DNA from: Candidatus Celerinatantimonas neptuna
GTDB taxonomy: Bacteria > Pseudomonadota > Gammaproteobacteria > Enterobacterales > Celerinatantimonadaceae
Reading direction: 5' to 3'
DNA length: 64,000 nt
Assembly: GCA_911810475.1 (NCBI GenBank)
Contig: OU461276.1
Span: 799,501 to 863,500, forward strand
The translations under genes and the position numbers were made by a program. Shown here piece after piece: positions 36,754 to 48,600 of the stretch; positions within the stretch are counted from its first letter, which is position 1, and each line of letters opens with the position of its first letter. The notes beneath the pieces were generated by a model that worked only from the letters and a program-made list of their open reading frames with translations, was not told where the DNA came from and did no database searches.

Positions 36754-38973
36754 TTAAAAAAGAATTTTTCTTATTTCAGAAAGTTGTTTTCTAGCTTGTT
36801 TTTCAGTAACGACTTTTTCATCTATTATTTGTTTCAGTTTCCTCAATTGTGATTGAGTCATATTCAGGTGATTTTTACCATTCAAATAAAAGTGGTTATT
36901 CCCTGCTATATCACCATGAACCGCATCATCGTAATGTTTTTTATGATCCAGACGAATCGATACATCTCCGGATAAATAAGCTGGATTCAATATACCTCCA
37001 TATGGATTTTTACGAATAATATAGTTAAAACGCTGATTATCTATTGAGATATTATCCATGATAGTCAGCGAACCTGGGTTGAAATTATCAGTAATGCCAT
37101 CCATGTGATTGTTAAATGACAGATCATGCATCAATACATGTGAAACCGGTAAACCTTCACCGCCCAGTTTAAAGCCATTACCCCGGTGTCCTCCTTTCAT
37201 ATTTTTCATATGGAATGTCTGACCATTATTAAATGCAACAGAGTTGATGATTTTAACAGCACCATTTGGGCCATCTTCAACTTTATTGAACAGATCATAA
37301 CCATCATCGACATTATGATGAGAAACACAGTTAACTAACGTATTGCCATCGCCAACCCGCATTTTCACAGCAAAACCATCTGCGTTGATCTGCGATTTAT
37401 CCATATTGTTATAACTCTCACTGTTTGTGATTAGGTTATAACTGGCCCACAATGGACGACCAATACCCCGTTTGGATGTGACCTGAATCCCGGTATCTGG
37501 TGCTTCATGAACTAATGCATGATCAATCCAGTTATGGCTCCCGTTGATAATCAAACGTTCCCCAACAACTGCAAAATTAAACATCTGCCAGTAATTCGCT
37601 TTCACCCGAACCATGCCGGTAAAATGCACAGGCCCTTCCCCGATCATCCGTTTAGGCTGTGATGGAACTCCTGATACAGATTTATCCAGCGTAATCCCAG
37701 GATAGTTCCCTGAAGCCAAATGGATTTCACCACCGGGAGCGACCAACTTAATCGCCGATTTAATATCTAATGGAGATCCTTTCAAGCCACTGTTACTGGC
37801 CTTACCTTGTGGAGAAACATAGATATCATATGGATTTTTAAGTGATTTATAGTGAACTTGCCATGTTTTCTTAACCGCTTCTTGCTGACCATTTTTAGTA
37901 AACGCAAGAACAAACTGACTCCGTTGATTCACAGTGGCAGGAATATCCAATTGTTCACCCGCTTTCACATGAATAACATGACCAACCGGTTTACCATCCT
38001 GGGTGAGTTGGTACGCACCATCATAATTAGCCACCGCCTGAACATGATAATGATGTACCGGTGTAATTCGTGGTGAAGCGACTTCAACTAAAGTTGGTGT
38101 GGCTGGAGGAACGTAAGCAGGAGCAGCCTGAGTATGTGCAACCGATGTTAACAACTTCACATTTTGCACTTTCACTTTCGCATTACGAGCAGCGAAAAAC
38201 CCAACATACTGATGTTTGTTATCCTGAATGCTGACAAGATTTGCCGGTGCATTTTTGATGGTATACCGGTGAACCGATTTGCCTGGTTCCTGAAAACTAA
38301 CTTTAAAACCGGTATTCGTACGCGTCAGGGTCATATGATAAGTATGCTTGGTATCATGGATCACCCCTTTCACATAATCGTGTCGTTTCAACAGGTTATG
38401 CGGACTTCCCCATGGCGCATGGACACCACGACGATATGATGCATTAATGTTGGACATATTATCGTTAGAACGCGTATGCGAACGCATCAGATTCATGACC
38501 ATATTGGATGCAGATGGAAATTCTTCATGGCCTAATGGCTGAGGATTGGCCCGGGCAGGCCCGATGATATCCCGGACAATTATACCAGCGCCTTCCTGAC
38601 GGTTTGGTGTTGCCCCCGTTTCAGGGCCCAACTGTTCTAAAGTTAAATCGGCCGATAAGGTGAAATTTTCAGATGTCGGCAATACGGTGTAATAGAATGT
38701 TCCTCCTTCATGGGAATTAGCTAACTTACCGCCACGGCTTTCAATGGTGAAATGATCTAACAATGGCCCGGCGCCTTTAACTTTTTCACCGTCATCAGTC
38801 ACCTGATTCACGCCAATTTTGTTAGGTAAAATCGTTGAACCAAAATTCAAATCGGTCGATTGACCGAAAGTAATCGCATGCCACGTATGCGCAGATTGAC
38901 TTCCCTGAGCCACATTGGCAAACAATAGGACTGATGCACATGCAGTCAAAGCAAAACTCACTTTCCTATCCAT
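36754..38973 (-). CDS. pelX: PL9 pectate lyase, PelX-like exopolygalacturonate lyase
   Basis: 739 residues: signal peptide (cleavage near AQG, about 24), a concanavalin-like N-terminal domain (about 30-275), a linker with an Ig/FN3-like segment (about 300-378) and a PL9 beta-helix (about 380-700). Calcium/catalytic motifs of PL9 are visible: DGFAVK (532-537), HHNVDDGYDLFNK (552-564, Lys564 corresponding to the catalytic Lys of PelL) and GNGFKLGGEG (598-607). The long multidomain form matches PelX rather than the shorter PelL. No ER-type retention or secretion signal can be judged. Second gene after kdgM (44 bases). Confidence 0.85.
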   Translation of the reverse strand: MDRKVSFALTACASVLLFANVAQGSQSAHTWHAITFGQSTDLNFGSTILPNKIGVNQVTDDGEKVKGAGPLLDHFTIESRGGKLANSHEGGTFYYTVLPTSENFTLSADLTLEQLGPETGATPNRQEGAGIIVRDIIGPARANPQPLGHEEFPSASNMVMNLMRSHTRSNDNMSNINASYRRGVHAPWGSPHNLLKRHDYVKGVIHDTKHTYHMTLTRTNTGFKVSFQEPGKSVHRYTIKNAPANLVSIQDNKHQYVGFFAARNAKVKVQNVKLLTSVAHTQAAPAYVPPATPTLVEVASPRITPVHHYHVQAVANYDGAYQLTQDGKPVGHVIHVKAGEQLDIPATVNQRSQFVLAFTKNGQQEAVKKTWQVHYKSLKNPYDIYVSPQGKASNSGLKGSPLDIKSAIKLVAPGGEIHLASGNYPGITLDKSVSGVPSQPKRMIGEGPVHFTGMVRVKANYWQMFNFAVVGERLIINGSHNWIDHALVHEAPDTGIQVTSKRGIGRPLWASYNLITNSESYNNMDKSQINADGFAVKMRVGDGNTLVNCVSHHNVDDGYDLFNKVEDGPNGAVKIINSVAFNNGQTFHMKNMKGGHRGNGFKLGGEGLPVSHVLMHDLSFNNHMDGITDNFNPGSLTIMDNISIDNQRFNYIIRKNPYGGILNPAYLSGDVSIRLDHKKHYDDAVHGDIAGNNHFYLNGKNHLNMTQSQLRKLKQIIDEKVVTEKQARKQLSEIRKILF

Positions 38974-39017
38974 TCTGAATACCTTTTCCTCTCGTGATTA
39001 TTCATCCATGCTCTGAA

Positions 39018-39722
39018 TCAGAAGTTATATTTCACGCCAACACGTAAACGCAGGTCATGCCGATCTTTGTACTGAGCATTATCACTTTTCGCAGTTACAA
39101 AGCCGATTTCACCAAATGGCTTCCAGCCACTTTTGAACTTGTCATATTCGCCGGTAAAGTTAATCAAATGATCGGTATCATGTCCTTTCCATACTTTCCG
39201 GTTGGATGGGTATTTTTTAAATTCCATATCAAAGCCGACTTTACCCCAGCTTAATTTATAGTGGCCTGTCCAGTTCAATTGATGATATGGCTGATCGCCT
39301 TTATTCAGGGTATGGTCAGAATAAACCTTCAGCCCATAGCGATAACGCAACGCCATATCAAATTTTTGGGTAAACTTATAATCACCTTTTACTTCAGCTT
39401 TATAAGTGACCGCACTGCTCCCCGAATCCATTTTAAAAGCCGGGTAAAATGCGAGCTTATCACTATATTTGTACCGATAACTGATCCCGACTTCATGACC
39501 TTTGGCATAGGTATCTGTCAGCATCCGGTTATTTTCATGTCCCCATTTTGCTTCAACACTAAAACCGATCCCATTGTCGAAGCGATTAGAAATTTCAATC
39601 CGGTCTGCATCTGTATCTTGCCTGGGGATATATTCATGTCGCAGATTTAATGTGGTTGCAGATACACTGCCAGCGGCAAGGAGGGAAACTAGAACAGGAA
39701 GTACCAAGCTTTTGCTTTTCAT
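39018..39722 (-). CDS. kdgM: KdgM-family oligogalacturonate porin (copy 1)
   Basis: 234 residues, the usual KdgM length. Signal peptide ends SVSA; the barrel starts TLNLRHEYIPRQDTDADRIEI, carries RYKYSDKLAFYPAFKMDS and RYRYGLKVYS, and ends RLRVGVKYNF with a C-terminal Phe. It is the most KdgM-like of the three copies and is placed first before pelX, with AAAAGGAGT before the ATG. Lets oligogalacturonides across the outer membrane. Confidence 0.88.
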   Translation of the reverse strand: MKSKSLVLPVLVSLLAAGSVSATTLNLRHEYIPRQDTDADRIEISNRFDNGIGFSVEAKWGHENNRMLTDTYAKGHEVGISYRYKYSDKLAFYPAFKMDSGSSAVTYKAEVKGDYKFTQKFDMALRYRYGLKVYSDHTLNKGDQPYHQLNWTGHYKLSWGKVGFDMEFKKYPSNRKVWKGHDTDHLINFTGEYDKFKSGWKPFGEIGFVTAKSDNAQYKDRHDLRLRVGVKYNF

Positions 39723-39902
39723 TTTTAAAACTCCTTTTTATTTTTTTATCATAATCGTTTTATTTCAATACGAATAATGTTTCAATTAGTAAATAGGAAG
39801 TTTGTGATATTCAACTCTTATTTGCTTTTGCATGATTAGATTTATGTGATTGCCTTCACTGATCAGTGAGTTACCCGACTGTTGGCCTGAGAGAATCAGC
39901 GT

Positions 39903-41812
39903 ATGATAAATAAGAGGAATAAGTCATGGCACACTTTAGGAGATGGATGTGAACAGAGTCTGTTACCGAACATTATAGAATTCCTCAGTCGGCTTGATCC
40001 GTTCGATAAACTCCCCAAACAACTACTGGAAGAAATCATCACTGGCGTTCAGATTCAATATTTACAACACGAGGATACACTTGATTTTCGAAGTGATGAC
40101 TCTGAACATTTTTTATATATCATTCGTACCGGTGTCATCGAACAACGCTTGGAAAATGGTGATTTACGGGCCCGCCTTGGGCCGGAAGATCAGTTCGGAT
40201 TCACTTTTTTTCAAAGCCAACATCAGGGTGAGCAATATCGGACAACGGTACTTGAAGATGCTCTGCTTTATCTTGTTCCACGCAGTGGTCTGCAACAAGC
40301 ACTATCTAATTACCCACAATATCAAGCTAATTTCGATGCCCATGCAATTGTCCGACTCCAGTCTGCGCTACATGTTAACTGGTCAAACGATAAAGCACTA
40401 TTTATCCGTAAAGTTCATGAACTGGCCAATAATAAAGTTGTCATTGTTAATGCTAAGTCCAGCATCAGTGATGTCGCCTATCAAATGAGTTCTGTCACCC
40501 GAAGCCCGGTTGCCATCGTCATGCAAAACAGCTCCGTTGTGGGCATTATTACCGACCGGGATATTACCCGCCGGGTTGTTGCAGCCCGTTTAGATTACGA
40601 CTTACCCGTCTCTCAGGTGATGACACCTCACCCATTGATCATTGATGGAAATGAACTGATCATGCATGCTGCTGCATTGATGATGCAATACAATGTCCGA
40701 AGCCTCCCCGTATCACGACATGGGAAAGTTTATGGTTTATTAACCACATCACACCTGGTTCAACATCACCGCATACAGGCTTTATTTCTCATTGAAAAAA
40801 TCAAATATGCAGAAACTGTCGATGAGCTGGCAAGGTTATCTGTCGAAAAACAAGCCATATTTGAAGCACTCATTGATGGGAGAGTCAGTGCAAAAGCCAC
40901 CAGCCATGTTATGACGCTCATTATGGATGCCTATACCCGGCGGTTAATCGATATCTGGCTTTTGAAAATCTCGGGGAACCTCCATGCCCGTTCAGTTGGG
41001 TAGTTGCAGGTTCTCATGCCCGCCAGGAAGTTCATCTACTCTCGGATCAAGATAGCGCAATTGTAGTTCCCGGCGACACATTAAAAGACCCTGAGCGAGC
41101 TTATCTGAGCCATTTAGCCATGTTTGTTTGCACCGGACTGGCAAAATGCGGTTATTCACTTTGCTCTGGTCACTATATGGCAGCCAACCCCAAATGGTGT
41201 CAACCTTTAGAAACCTGGAAGCAGTATTATCATAAATGGGTTGGTTATCCAGAGTATGATCAACTTTTACATATCACCGTATTTTTAGAAGTCCGTACGT
41301 TATATGGTGACCCATCGTTATCTGAGCAGTTGCAAAGCTATCTGTATCAACAGATTCAGGCTAATCATCAATTTTTAAGTTCACTAACTGAATCGGCTAT
41401 TTTGAACAATCCTCCTCTTGGAATTTTTAAAAATTTCGTATTAGAAAAGACAGGGGAAAACACGAAAGAGCTCAATGTCAAAAAATATGCATTAAATTTA
41501 ATCGTCGATTTAGCACGAATCTATAGTCTTTCCGTCGGCAGTGAAGCAATGGAGACAGAGGACCGATTTAAAGCCGCATTTGAAGCCAATGTTCTCAAAG
41601 AAGAAACTTATCTGAATATCATTGGCGCTTATCAGTTTTTGATGCAGGTCCGGTTGGATCACCAGCTTAAAGCATTAAAAAATGGAGATGAACCGAATAA
41701 TCATATTGCCCCGGAACGATTCAGCAGCTTTAAGGGAAAACACCTTAAGGAAGCATTCAAAATTATCTCTGATACTCAAAACTTCGCAAAACTCTATTTT
41801 GGACGACACTAA
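39903..41812 (+). pseudogene. cNMP-CBS-DUF294 nucleotidyltransferase-like gene with a one-base frameshift
   Basis: First part (39903-41003): cyclic-nucleotide-binding-like domain, two CBS motifs (VGIITDRDITRRVV, VYGLLTTSHLVQ). The frame then fails at GGGG 40973-40976. Adding one G there gives GEPPCPFSWVVAGSHARQEV and LLSDQDSAIV, the DUF294 nucleotidyltransferase core (G-S, D-x-D), continuing in frame through 41120-41812 to the DUF294 C-terminal domain. The joined product would be about 636 residues, the normal family size. So one G is missing from a run, by mutation or sequencing error; -1 ribosomal slippage is a remote alternative. Proteins of this type are thought to signal nucleotide or nitrogen status; function unproven. 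Confidence 0.85.
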
Positions 41813-42552
41813 TGGGACATTATTTAAGCCATCTTATTGAACCATTCCTGGCTGCGAATAAATCTCAAATTGCCAAACAGAATCCGCAATTAAGATCAAC
41901 ACAGGGATTAGGGGACTGGTTAGACGCACAAGAACCCGAACAAACACGTCACTTGCCTGAACTTAACTATTTAGTCATCGATATTGAAACCAGTGGTTTT
42001 AATCCCACAACCAATGCATTACTGAGTATTGGTTTTGTACCCATTAATCATGGGCGGATTAACCTTGCAAAAGCACAGCATTATTACATCAGTGATGCTC
42101 TAAAGGTTTCAGCAAACAGTGCCGTGATTAACCACATTGTGCCGCAGATGCTGACCGAAAGGAAACCGCTTAAAGAGGTTCTTGAAATATTTTTCGAAGA
42201 GCTCAAAATCTGTGTTCCTATCGCGCATGGATGCTGGATGGAACAACAATTTTTGGCTCACTATACCCATCAGTTATGGGGGCTGAAAAAATTACCTCTC
42301 AAATGGCTTGACACTCTGAAAATAGAAAAGGCCCGGATAGAAAATGGATGTGTTCCGCATAATCAAGACGTTCGGCTTAGCAGCATCAGACGCCGTTATC
42401 AGTTACCAGATTATCAAGCTCATAATGCACTATTTGACGCAATTGCAACAGCTGAGTTATTTCTGGTTTTGACTCGTTCAATTTATGGTGATAGCCAACC
42501 AACGTTACAAGAATTTTATCGCTACCAACAAAAAGCTAAATCAAATCTATAG
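41812..42552 (+). CDS. DnaQ-like 3'-5' exonuclease
   Basis: 246 residues with an RNase T/DnaQ fold. Motif I is VIDIETSGF (about 54-62, Asp and Glu), motif III HNALFDA (His, Asp). Motif II reads AHGCWMEQQF, with Glu where Asp is usual. The ATG overlaps the TAA of the DUF294 gene (TAATG), a pairing common among gammaproteobacteria, so the two are coupled. Not the replicative proofreading subunit; substrate unknown. Confidence 0.82.
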   Translation: MGHYLSHLIEPFLAANKSQIAKQNPQLRSTQGLGDWLDAQEPEQTRHLPELNYLVIDIETSGFNPTTNALLSIGFVPINHGRINLAKAQHYYISDALKVSANSAVINHIVPQMLTERKPLKEVLEIFFEELKICVPIAHGCWMEQQFLAHYTHQLWGLKKLPLKWLDTLKIEKARIENGCVPHNQDVRLSSIRRRYQLPDYQAHNALFDAIATAELFLVLTRSIYGDSQPTLQEFYRYQQKAKSNL

Positions 42553-42676
42553 AATTTAAAGATTACTTAAGAGTAATTTCACTCAATCGCACAGCTTAAA
42601 AACTAAAATCGACCACGAACACCAGCAGTTCGATTTAATAACTGGTAAACTATCATCCAATATATGTAACGAATGA

Positions 42677-43204
42677 ATGACTATGAACGACCAGCCCGAT
42701 GACTGGCAAGATGATGACGATTGGATCAGCAAAAGCCAGTTAAAACGAGAAGCTCAGGAACTTAAAAAATTAGGCCAACAGATCTGCAACTTAAAACCGG
42801 CTCTTTTAGAACAGATTCCGCTTAGTGATGCAATGCTTGAAGCAATCGCATTGGCAAAACGTATCGCCAATAAACGAGAAGCGCTCAGGCGGCACATGAA
42901 TTATATTGGGAAGCTGATGCGAGGCGAAGATCTGGATGCTATCGAACATGCGATGGAAAAGATCCAAAATCGTCATCTTTACGATAATCAACGATTGCAC
43001 AAGTTAGAAACGCTTCGTGATGAACTCATCGACAATCAAGACTCCGATAGCTGTATCAATGAGCTGTTAAATGATAACCCTTCATTGGAACGTCAAAAAT
43101 TAAGGCAACTCATACGCCAGGCAAAGCGAGAAAAAGCAGCGAACAAGCCACCCAAATCATCCCGTGAATTATTCCGCTATTTACGTGAAATAATGCCTGA
43201 GTAA
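42677..43204 (+). CDS. darP: Ribosome-associated protein DarP (YjgA)
   Basis: 175 residues, highly charged helical protein: WISKSQLKREAQELKKLGQ, RIANKREALRRHMNYIGKLMR, and the C-terminal SSRELFRYLREIM are YjgA hallmarks. It acts in late assembly of the 50S subunit. E. coli has a short acidic start as here (DDWQDDDDW). Faces tldD across a terminator, an arrangement conserved in many relatives (yjgA next to pmbA/tldD-type genes). Confidence 0.93.
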   Translation: MTMNDQPDDWQDDDDWISKSQLKREAQELKKLGQQICNLKPALLEQIPLSDAMLEAIALAKRIANKREALRRHMNYIGKLMRGEDLDAIEHAMEKIQNRHLYDNQRLHKLETLRDELIDNQDSDSCINELLNDNPSLERQKLRQLIRQAKREKAANKPPKSSRELFRYLREIMPE

Positions 43205-43224
43205 TCAAGCTATAATCACAATTA

Positions 43225-43286
43225 CCCCATATTGTTTCAACACCATTTTCGATATGGGGATTTAAGCTTAATATGAGCTTAAATCC
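43225..43286. terminator. Two overlapping hairpins between darP and tldD
   Basis: CCCCATAT (43225-43232) pairs with ATATGGGG (43252-43259); GGATTTAAGCT (43258-43268) pairs perfectly with AGCTTAAATCC (43276-43286). They share two G bases, so they exclude each other in full. They lie between convergent genes and probably end both transcripts. Confidence 0.6.
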
Positions 43287-43324
43287 TTCCTTAAAAAGAT
43301 TGCATTATTCTACGTTAGGGTACG

Positions 43325-44776
43325 TTAAGCTGTTCCACCAACAGTTAGTTCATTTAACTTAAGTGTAGGCTGGCCAACCCCCACCGGAACACTTTGTCCA
43401 TCTTTTCCACATACGCCGACACCTGCATCTAACTTGAGGTCATTCCCAACCATTGACACTTTCGACATAGCCTCAGGACCATTACCGATTAATGTAGCAC
43501 CTTTGATAGGTGCACCTATTTTACCATCTTCAATCAAATAAGCTTCAGAGGCTGAAAAGACAAACTTCCCTGATGTAATGTCAACTTGCCCGCCACCAAA
43601 ATTCGGAGCATAAATCCCTTTTTTAACCGATGAAATAATTTCTTCAGGATCAGACTCACCAGCTAACATGTAGGTATTAGTCATTCGAGGCATCGGAACA
43701 TTGGCATAGGATTCCCGCCGTCCGTTTCCCGTTGAATTTTGCCCCATCAAACGGGCATTTAATTTATCTTGCATGTAGCCACGCAGGACACCATTTTCAA
43801 TAAGCACATTATATTGACCCGGAGTACCTTCATCATCGATTGAAACTGAACCACGCCGGTTTTCTATCGTTCCATCATCAACAATAGTACATAATGATGA
43901 TGCAACTTTTTGTCCGACTCTACCACTAAAAGCAGAGGAACCTTTGCGGTTAAAATCCCCCTCTAAACCATGGCCAACAGCCTCATGCAATAGAACCCCT
44001 GGCCACCCTGAGCCCAAAACAACAGGCATCAGCCCTGCCGGAGCATCCACCGCTTCTAAATTAACTAATGCCTGACGAACAGCTTCACGAACAAATCCCA
44101 TGGCACGTTCTTCACCATCAACGTCCTCTAAAAAGAAAGCATAATCAAAACGACCGCCGCCACCGGCATTGCCTCTCTCCCTCCGTCCATCACGTTCAGC
44201 CAACACATTACAGTTAAAACGGACCAATGGTCGAATATCGGCCGCTAGAGTACCATCAAGCCCGGCAACCAACACTTCTTCATAAACACCGCTTAAACTA
44301 ACAATCACCTGAGTAATTGCCGGATCAAGACTACGCGCAAACCTGTCGGCTCTTTCCAAAAGTGCAATTTTTTGCAGTTTATCCAGACTCTGGATGGGGT
44401 TATCCGAACTATATAATGCTGAAGTGACTTGTGGCATCGCCGAGGCAACCTTAATTGAGCCTTCCCCCTGACAACGACTAATCCCTCTGGCAGCCTGACA
44501 GGCACTCATCAGCGCTTCTAAATTGATGTCGTCAGAATATGCAAATCCGGTTTTTTCACCAGCAACAGAACGAACACCAACACCCTGCTCGATATTAAAA
44601 CTTCCATCTTTGACAATGCCATCTTCAAGAACCCAGGACTCATGACGACTATGTTGAAAATAAAGATCGGCTTGATCAATATCTGGCCCACTTAACACAG
44701 TTAAAGCCCGTTCCAGAGCACTCTTATCTAAGCCTGCGGAAGTGAGCAATGATTGATTGACTTGTTCAAATAACAT
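43325..44776 (-). CDS. tldD: Metalloprotease subunit TldD
   Basis: 483 residues. The zinc motif [11 protein letters not shown] (HExxxH) and the tail [22 protein letters not shown] are family signatures. TldD forms a heterodimer with TldE (PmbA, elsewhere) that degrades unfolded peptides and matures some RiPPs such as microcins. Last gene of the yhdP-nit-tldD string; starts 5 bases after nit. Confidence 0.95.
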   Translation of the reverse strand: MLFEQVNQSLLTSAGLDKSALERALTVLSGPDIDQADLYFQHSRHESWVLEDGIVKDGSFNIEQGVGVRSVAGEKTGFAYSDDINLEALMSACQAARGISRCQGEGSIKVASAMPQVTSALYSSDNPIQSLDKLQKIALLERADRFARSLDPAITQVIVSLSGVYEEVLVAGLDGTLAADIRPLVRFNCNVLAERDGRRERGNAGGGGRFDYAFFLEDVDGEERAMGFVREAVRQALVNLEAVDAPAGLMPVVLGSGWPGVLLHEAVGHGLEGDFNRKGSSAFSGRVGQKVASSLCTIVDDGTIENRRGSVSIDDEGTPGQYNVLIENGVLRGYMQDKLNARLMGQNSTGNGRRESYANVPMPRMTNTYMLAGESDPEEIISSVKKGIYAPNFGGGQVDITSGKFVFSASEAYLIEDGKIGAPIKGATLIGNGPEAMSKVSMVGNDLKLDAGVGVCGKDGQSVPVGVGQPTLKLNELTVGGTA

Positions 44777-44781
44777 CTTAT

Positions 44782-45624
44782 TTATTTACTCCAGCGGATA
44801 TCCAGATGAGGGTGAGGCTGTAAAAGCATTCGCTTACGTAATGCCAGAACCGAATTGACTTCAAATTTACCATAACAGATCCCTATCTGCTTACCTAATT
44901 CAGCCATCACATGCCCCCATGGGTCGATGATACAGGAATGACCCCAGGTCTGTCGTCCTCCGCCATGATCGCCAACTTGAGCTGCGGCAACAACATAACA
45001 TTGCTGCTCTATCGCCCGAGCTTTCAATAACGTCATCCAATGAGCCCGTCCAGTTTGCTCTGTGAAAGCTGCCGGAACCAGCAAAACCATGCATCCTTGT
45101 TGACGAAGCCAGTGATAAAGGTAACTAAATCGAAGATCAAAACAGATTGATAACCCAACACCTACCTGCTGATGCTTAAACCACTTTGGCTGCTCTCCAG
45201 AAATAAACTGATCTGACTCCCGATACTGTCCAACAGAATCAGCAATATCAACATCAAAGAGATGAAGCTTATGATAATGCGAAATACAGCGCCCATCTGG
45301 ATCGAAAACTAAACTGGTATTACGACACCGTTTTTTCCCCGTTACCCGAGTTGGCAGACTTCCTGCAATCAAAGTTATCTGATAATTTTTTGCCAAACAA
45401 CTCAGCCAGTTTTGAATCGGCCCATCACCGGGCTGCTCAGCAACGGCACGGTAGTTATCCGTTATTCCAAATTGCGCAAAATTTTCAGGAAGCAGTACCA
45501 AATCCCCCGGATGAGGAGGTAAATCCTTTAAAATTTGTTCAACTTGATACTGATTTTCCTCGACGTCGGTACCACTACACATCTGTAAAGCACCCAAACG
45601 CCAGGATAACTGCGTATCTGCCAT
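44782..45624 (-). CDS. Nitrilase-family amidase (deaminated glutathione amidase type)
   Basis: 280 residues with the nitrilase triad Glu47 ([10 protein letters not shown]), Lys119 ([10 protein letters not shown]) and Cys161 ([10 protein letters not shown]). Closest to Nit1/Nit2-like repair enzymes that hydrolyse deaminated glutathione. Sits between yhdP (2 bases) and tldD (5 bases), a common gammaproteobacterial order. The exact substrate is taken from the family. Confidence 0.88.
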   Translation of the reverse strand: MADTQLSWRLGALQMCSGTDVEENQYQVEQILKDLPPHPGDLVLLPENFAQFGITDNYRAVAEQPGDGPIQNWLSCLAKNYQITLIAGSLPTRVTGKKRCRNTSLVFDPDGRCISHYHKLHLFDVDIADSVGQYRESDQFISGEQPKWFKHQQVGVGLSICFDLRFSYLYHWLRQQGCMVLLVPAAFTEQTGRAHWMTLLKARAIEQQCYVVAAAQVGDHGGGRQTWGHSCIIDPWGHVMAELGKQIGICYGKFEVNSVLALRKRMLLQPHPHLDIRWSK

Positions 45625-45626
45625 GT

Positions 45627-48600
45627 CTATTTATTCCCGCGAAGCTTACTCGGAACTTTAATTTTTTTGTGTTCCCGTTTCACTTCAACCAATTTAGGAT
45701 GTTCAATATCCCCAGTAATTTGAAAATCAACCTGAGTAATCACATCTATAACGGGTTCAAGCAATTTCGATATTGCCAGAACTGCAACTCCGGTAATAGG
45801 TGTCACTGCAAATGCAGCCAGTACCGGTAAGCTTGATGTCACTTTGGGAGAAAAACTTAAGCGATAATCGATTTTCCCGGTATTCAAATTAAGCTGGCCT
45901 TTCCCATGAATCACCCCTGATACAGCATTCATAAAAAAGTCCTTATTGGTCATCACACCATCTGTGATGGTGCTTTTTGCTCGAGCTGAATTAAAATACA
46001 ACCCTTTATCAAATATATCCCGGAAATCAAGTTGTAATCTTCTCCGGATCGAATCAAGACTTGCAAGCGTTAGTAATCGGGTTCCCTGATCGCTCACTTG
46101 TGTTAAAACGCCTTCACCAGCTTTCCACTGAACCTCACCATTGAGTGTATGCGTATCGAGCTGAAATGGTAACCCTTTCCACTGAAAAGAAAATTGCCCT
46201 TTAATCGGTGTCTGTTCCAAAGCTTTATCAACACCCATAGCCTGCAAAAATTTACCCGTATCCTTTGTTTTAAAATCCCCTGTAACTTTCGATATCATTC
46301 CTCTAGGAGATGGCAACCAGTTTAATTTAGCATTCAGCTCTGCCTTACCAACACTTTGTTGATTGAAATATCCATCATGCATCGAATGATTTGCAAAAGG
46401 CAACCACAATGACACTTTCCCTAATTTAAAACGCCCCAGAGTACATTTTTGACATACAACCGATAAAGGATAAAGCTTCATTTGTTTTTTCGAAGCAAGC
46501 AGCTGATCTTTTTGTTTTGCCATCAATTGCTTCACTAATTTCAAATTAAGTTTTGGCAATTCAACTTTTGTCAAGTTAATTTTCAATGGATGACGCAGGT
46601 CAGGATGAGATGGAAGCGTAAAATCACCCTCCAATCGATGACTACTTACATACCACAAAAATGTACCTTTTGGATTGGTCAATTGAAATTGATCAATCGG
46701 CTGATCGAAAAAGTTTAATTGCTGCACATGGATCCTGGCCATTTTTAATGGTGGAATCAGCGAAGTACTATTTTGAGGATCATCAGCCACATTTCCAAAA
46801 TGATACAACCATGGCGCAAACGATGCTTTTTGTATATCCACATCAATACTTGTTCCTGATGCAGGTAAAAGCTGAGACAAGCCTGGTAGAGTCTGTCGGT
46901 TGCCAACGTTGACACGAAGTGCTGTTAATTTAATCCCAGAACGACTTGTGTAACGTAACCGGCTATAGAGCTTTTCGCCAATAGCAATCCTCCCTTGTCC
47001 ACGATAATTATTTCCGCTGACATATAAATGACTGGGCCAACTCTGACTTGTAGATTTAAATAAAGGAGCCGGTAATTTAGACTGAAGCTGAGCTAAATTA
47101 GAATCAAATTTTGCATTATATTGAAGGCCTTTGGATTTAAACGCGACATTCACCTTCCCTCGCCAGTTCATCTGCCCCCCAAACGAACTCAGCCATAACG
47201 GATTATCCAATCGACGCTGTAATTTCTTAACATCCCAATTCCCTTGTAACCCAATACCTAACTGATAATTATCAGGATTTTCATCACCATGAAGGTCAAT
47301 TAAGATAGGCTGACCTCTCCAAAAAGCTTTAAACCCATGGCCTCTTAATTGAGCATTATTAAAATTAAGGACACCGTTTAATTTTGTCAGACCCAACCCT
47401 AAATCTTTCACTCTAAGAGACGTATTAGAAAACTTAGCCTGCCCCGTCGCTAATACATTTTTCCCATCCAGAGGGATCTTCAAATAAATCCGCCCATCAA
47501 CCCGACCTTTTGTCATAGGAAGAGCACGCATCGTATTGACCAAACCTGGCAATGGCGATTGCTGCAGATACTGATTAATATAACCAGGATTTTGATTTTT
47601 TATTTTCGCCTGTATTGTCAAAATACCATTTGTATTTAGATGTTCAATGGCAGCATTGACATGTTCAATATGCACCTTCCCAAGTGCTGCACTTTGACTC
47701 TCCATATGCAAAGATTCATTTTGAAACAATAAATCTACACGCATTTTTTTCAGAGGTGGCCAGTTTGGCTGAAATTTAAATTGGGAGTCTTTCAGAGGAA
47801 CAAGCGCCTGAAAAATCCCCGTTGGATGGTGATAAGGAAATTGATCAAGCGAACCATACCAAAGTAGTTGCGCATTGTTGACTGAGCCCCCTTTAATAGA
47901 CTGGTTCAGATAACGGGAAACATTTTTTGGCATGATAGGTAATGGGTAAAAACGCCTTGCATCTTGTGCTTTTGGTAAATTCATCTGAGCATATAAACTT
48001 AACCATGGTGAAGCATTTTTTCTCCAGTCAAATCGTCCCCGAAGATGTATTTGTGCAAGTGGTCCTTTCATATCGAATTGATTAACCGTGACTGACACAG
48101 CATTTGAATTCCAGTCGACATGCCCTTTAGTCTTTAACAAATCAACCGGCCAGTCTTTCTCAAACAACCGGTCAAAACGTAGTGCACCTTTATTGACCTG
48201 AAGCTGGTAATAAAGTTGATGAGCATTTCCCCATATATGGCCTGATAATTGACTAACCCCAGTAAAATTCCCTTCTGTCGTTACGCCCACATTGGCTAGA
48301 TTTGCCCGATAATCCCACTTCTGTTGGTCCATCTGATAGCGAACGCGAACATCATTTAACATTCCGGATGTCAATTGAATCGGATAACTGGATATTTCTG
48401 GAAACAATTCAAGTGCGGGAGTGATAAGAGGTAGAGGCAGATGATTTAGGTAAAATTGGCTTTGATCTGATTGAATCACGCCTTGAAGATTCAGATGACC
48501 CCATGATTTTCCGTCTGTTGATAAATCAAGCTGATCACTATCAAGTTGAAGATAATCAGAATGGCCACGCAAATAAAAATAACCTTTTTTGATCACCAGA

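Noticed and set aside
39773-39787. Possible KdgR box before kdgM
   Set aside because: One half (TGAAACATT on the minus strand) fits, the other does not; too degenerate without a matrix scan.
39994-40488. 164-codon frame inside the CBS/DUF294 gene
   Set aside because: Out-of-frame shadow of a clear CBS-domain coding region.
40973-41003. Programmed -1 frameshift in the DUF294 gene
   Set aside because: No slippery heptamer of the X XXY YYZ kind and no downstream pseudoknot seen; a lost G in a run is simpler.
45351-45830. 159-codon plus-strand frame across nit and yhdP
   Set aside because: Antisense to two well-supported genes and without a recognisable domain.
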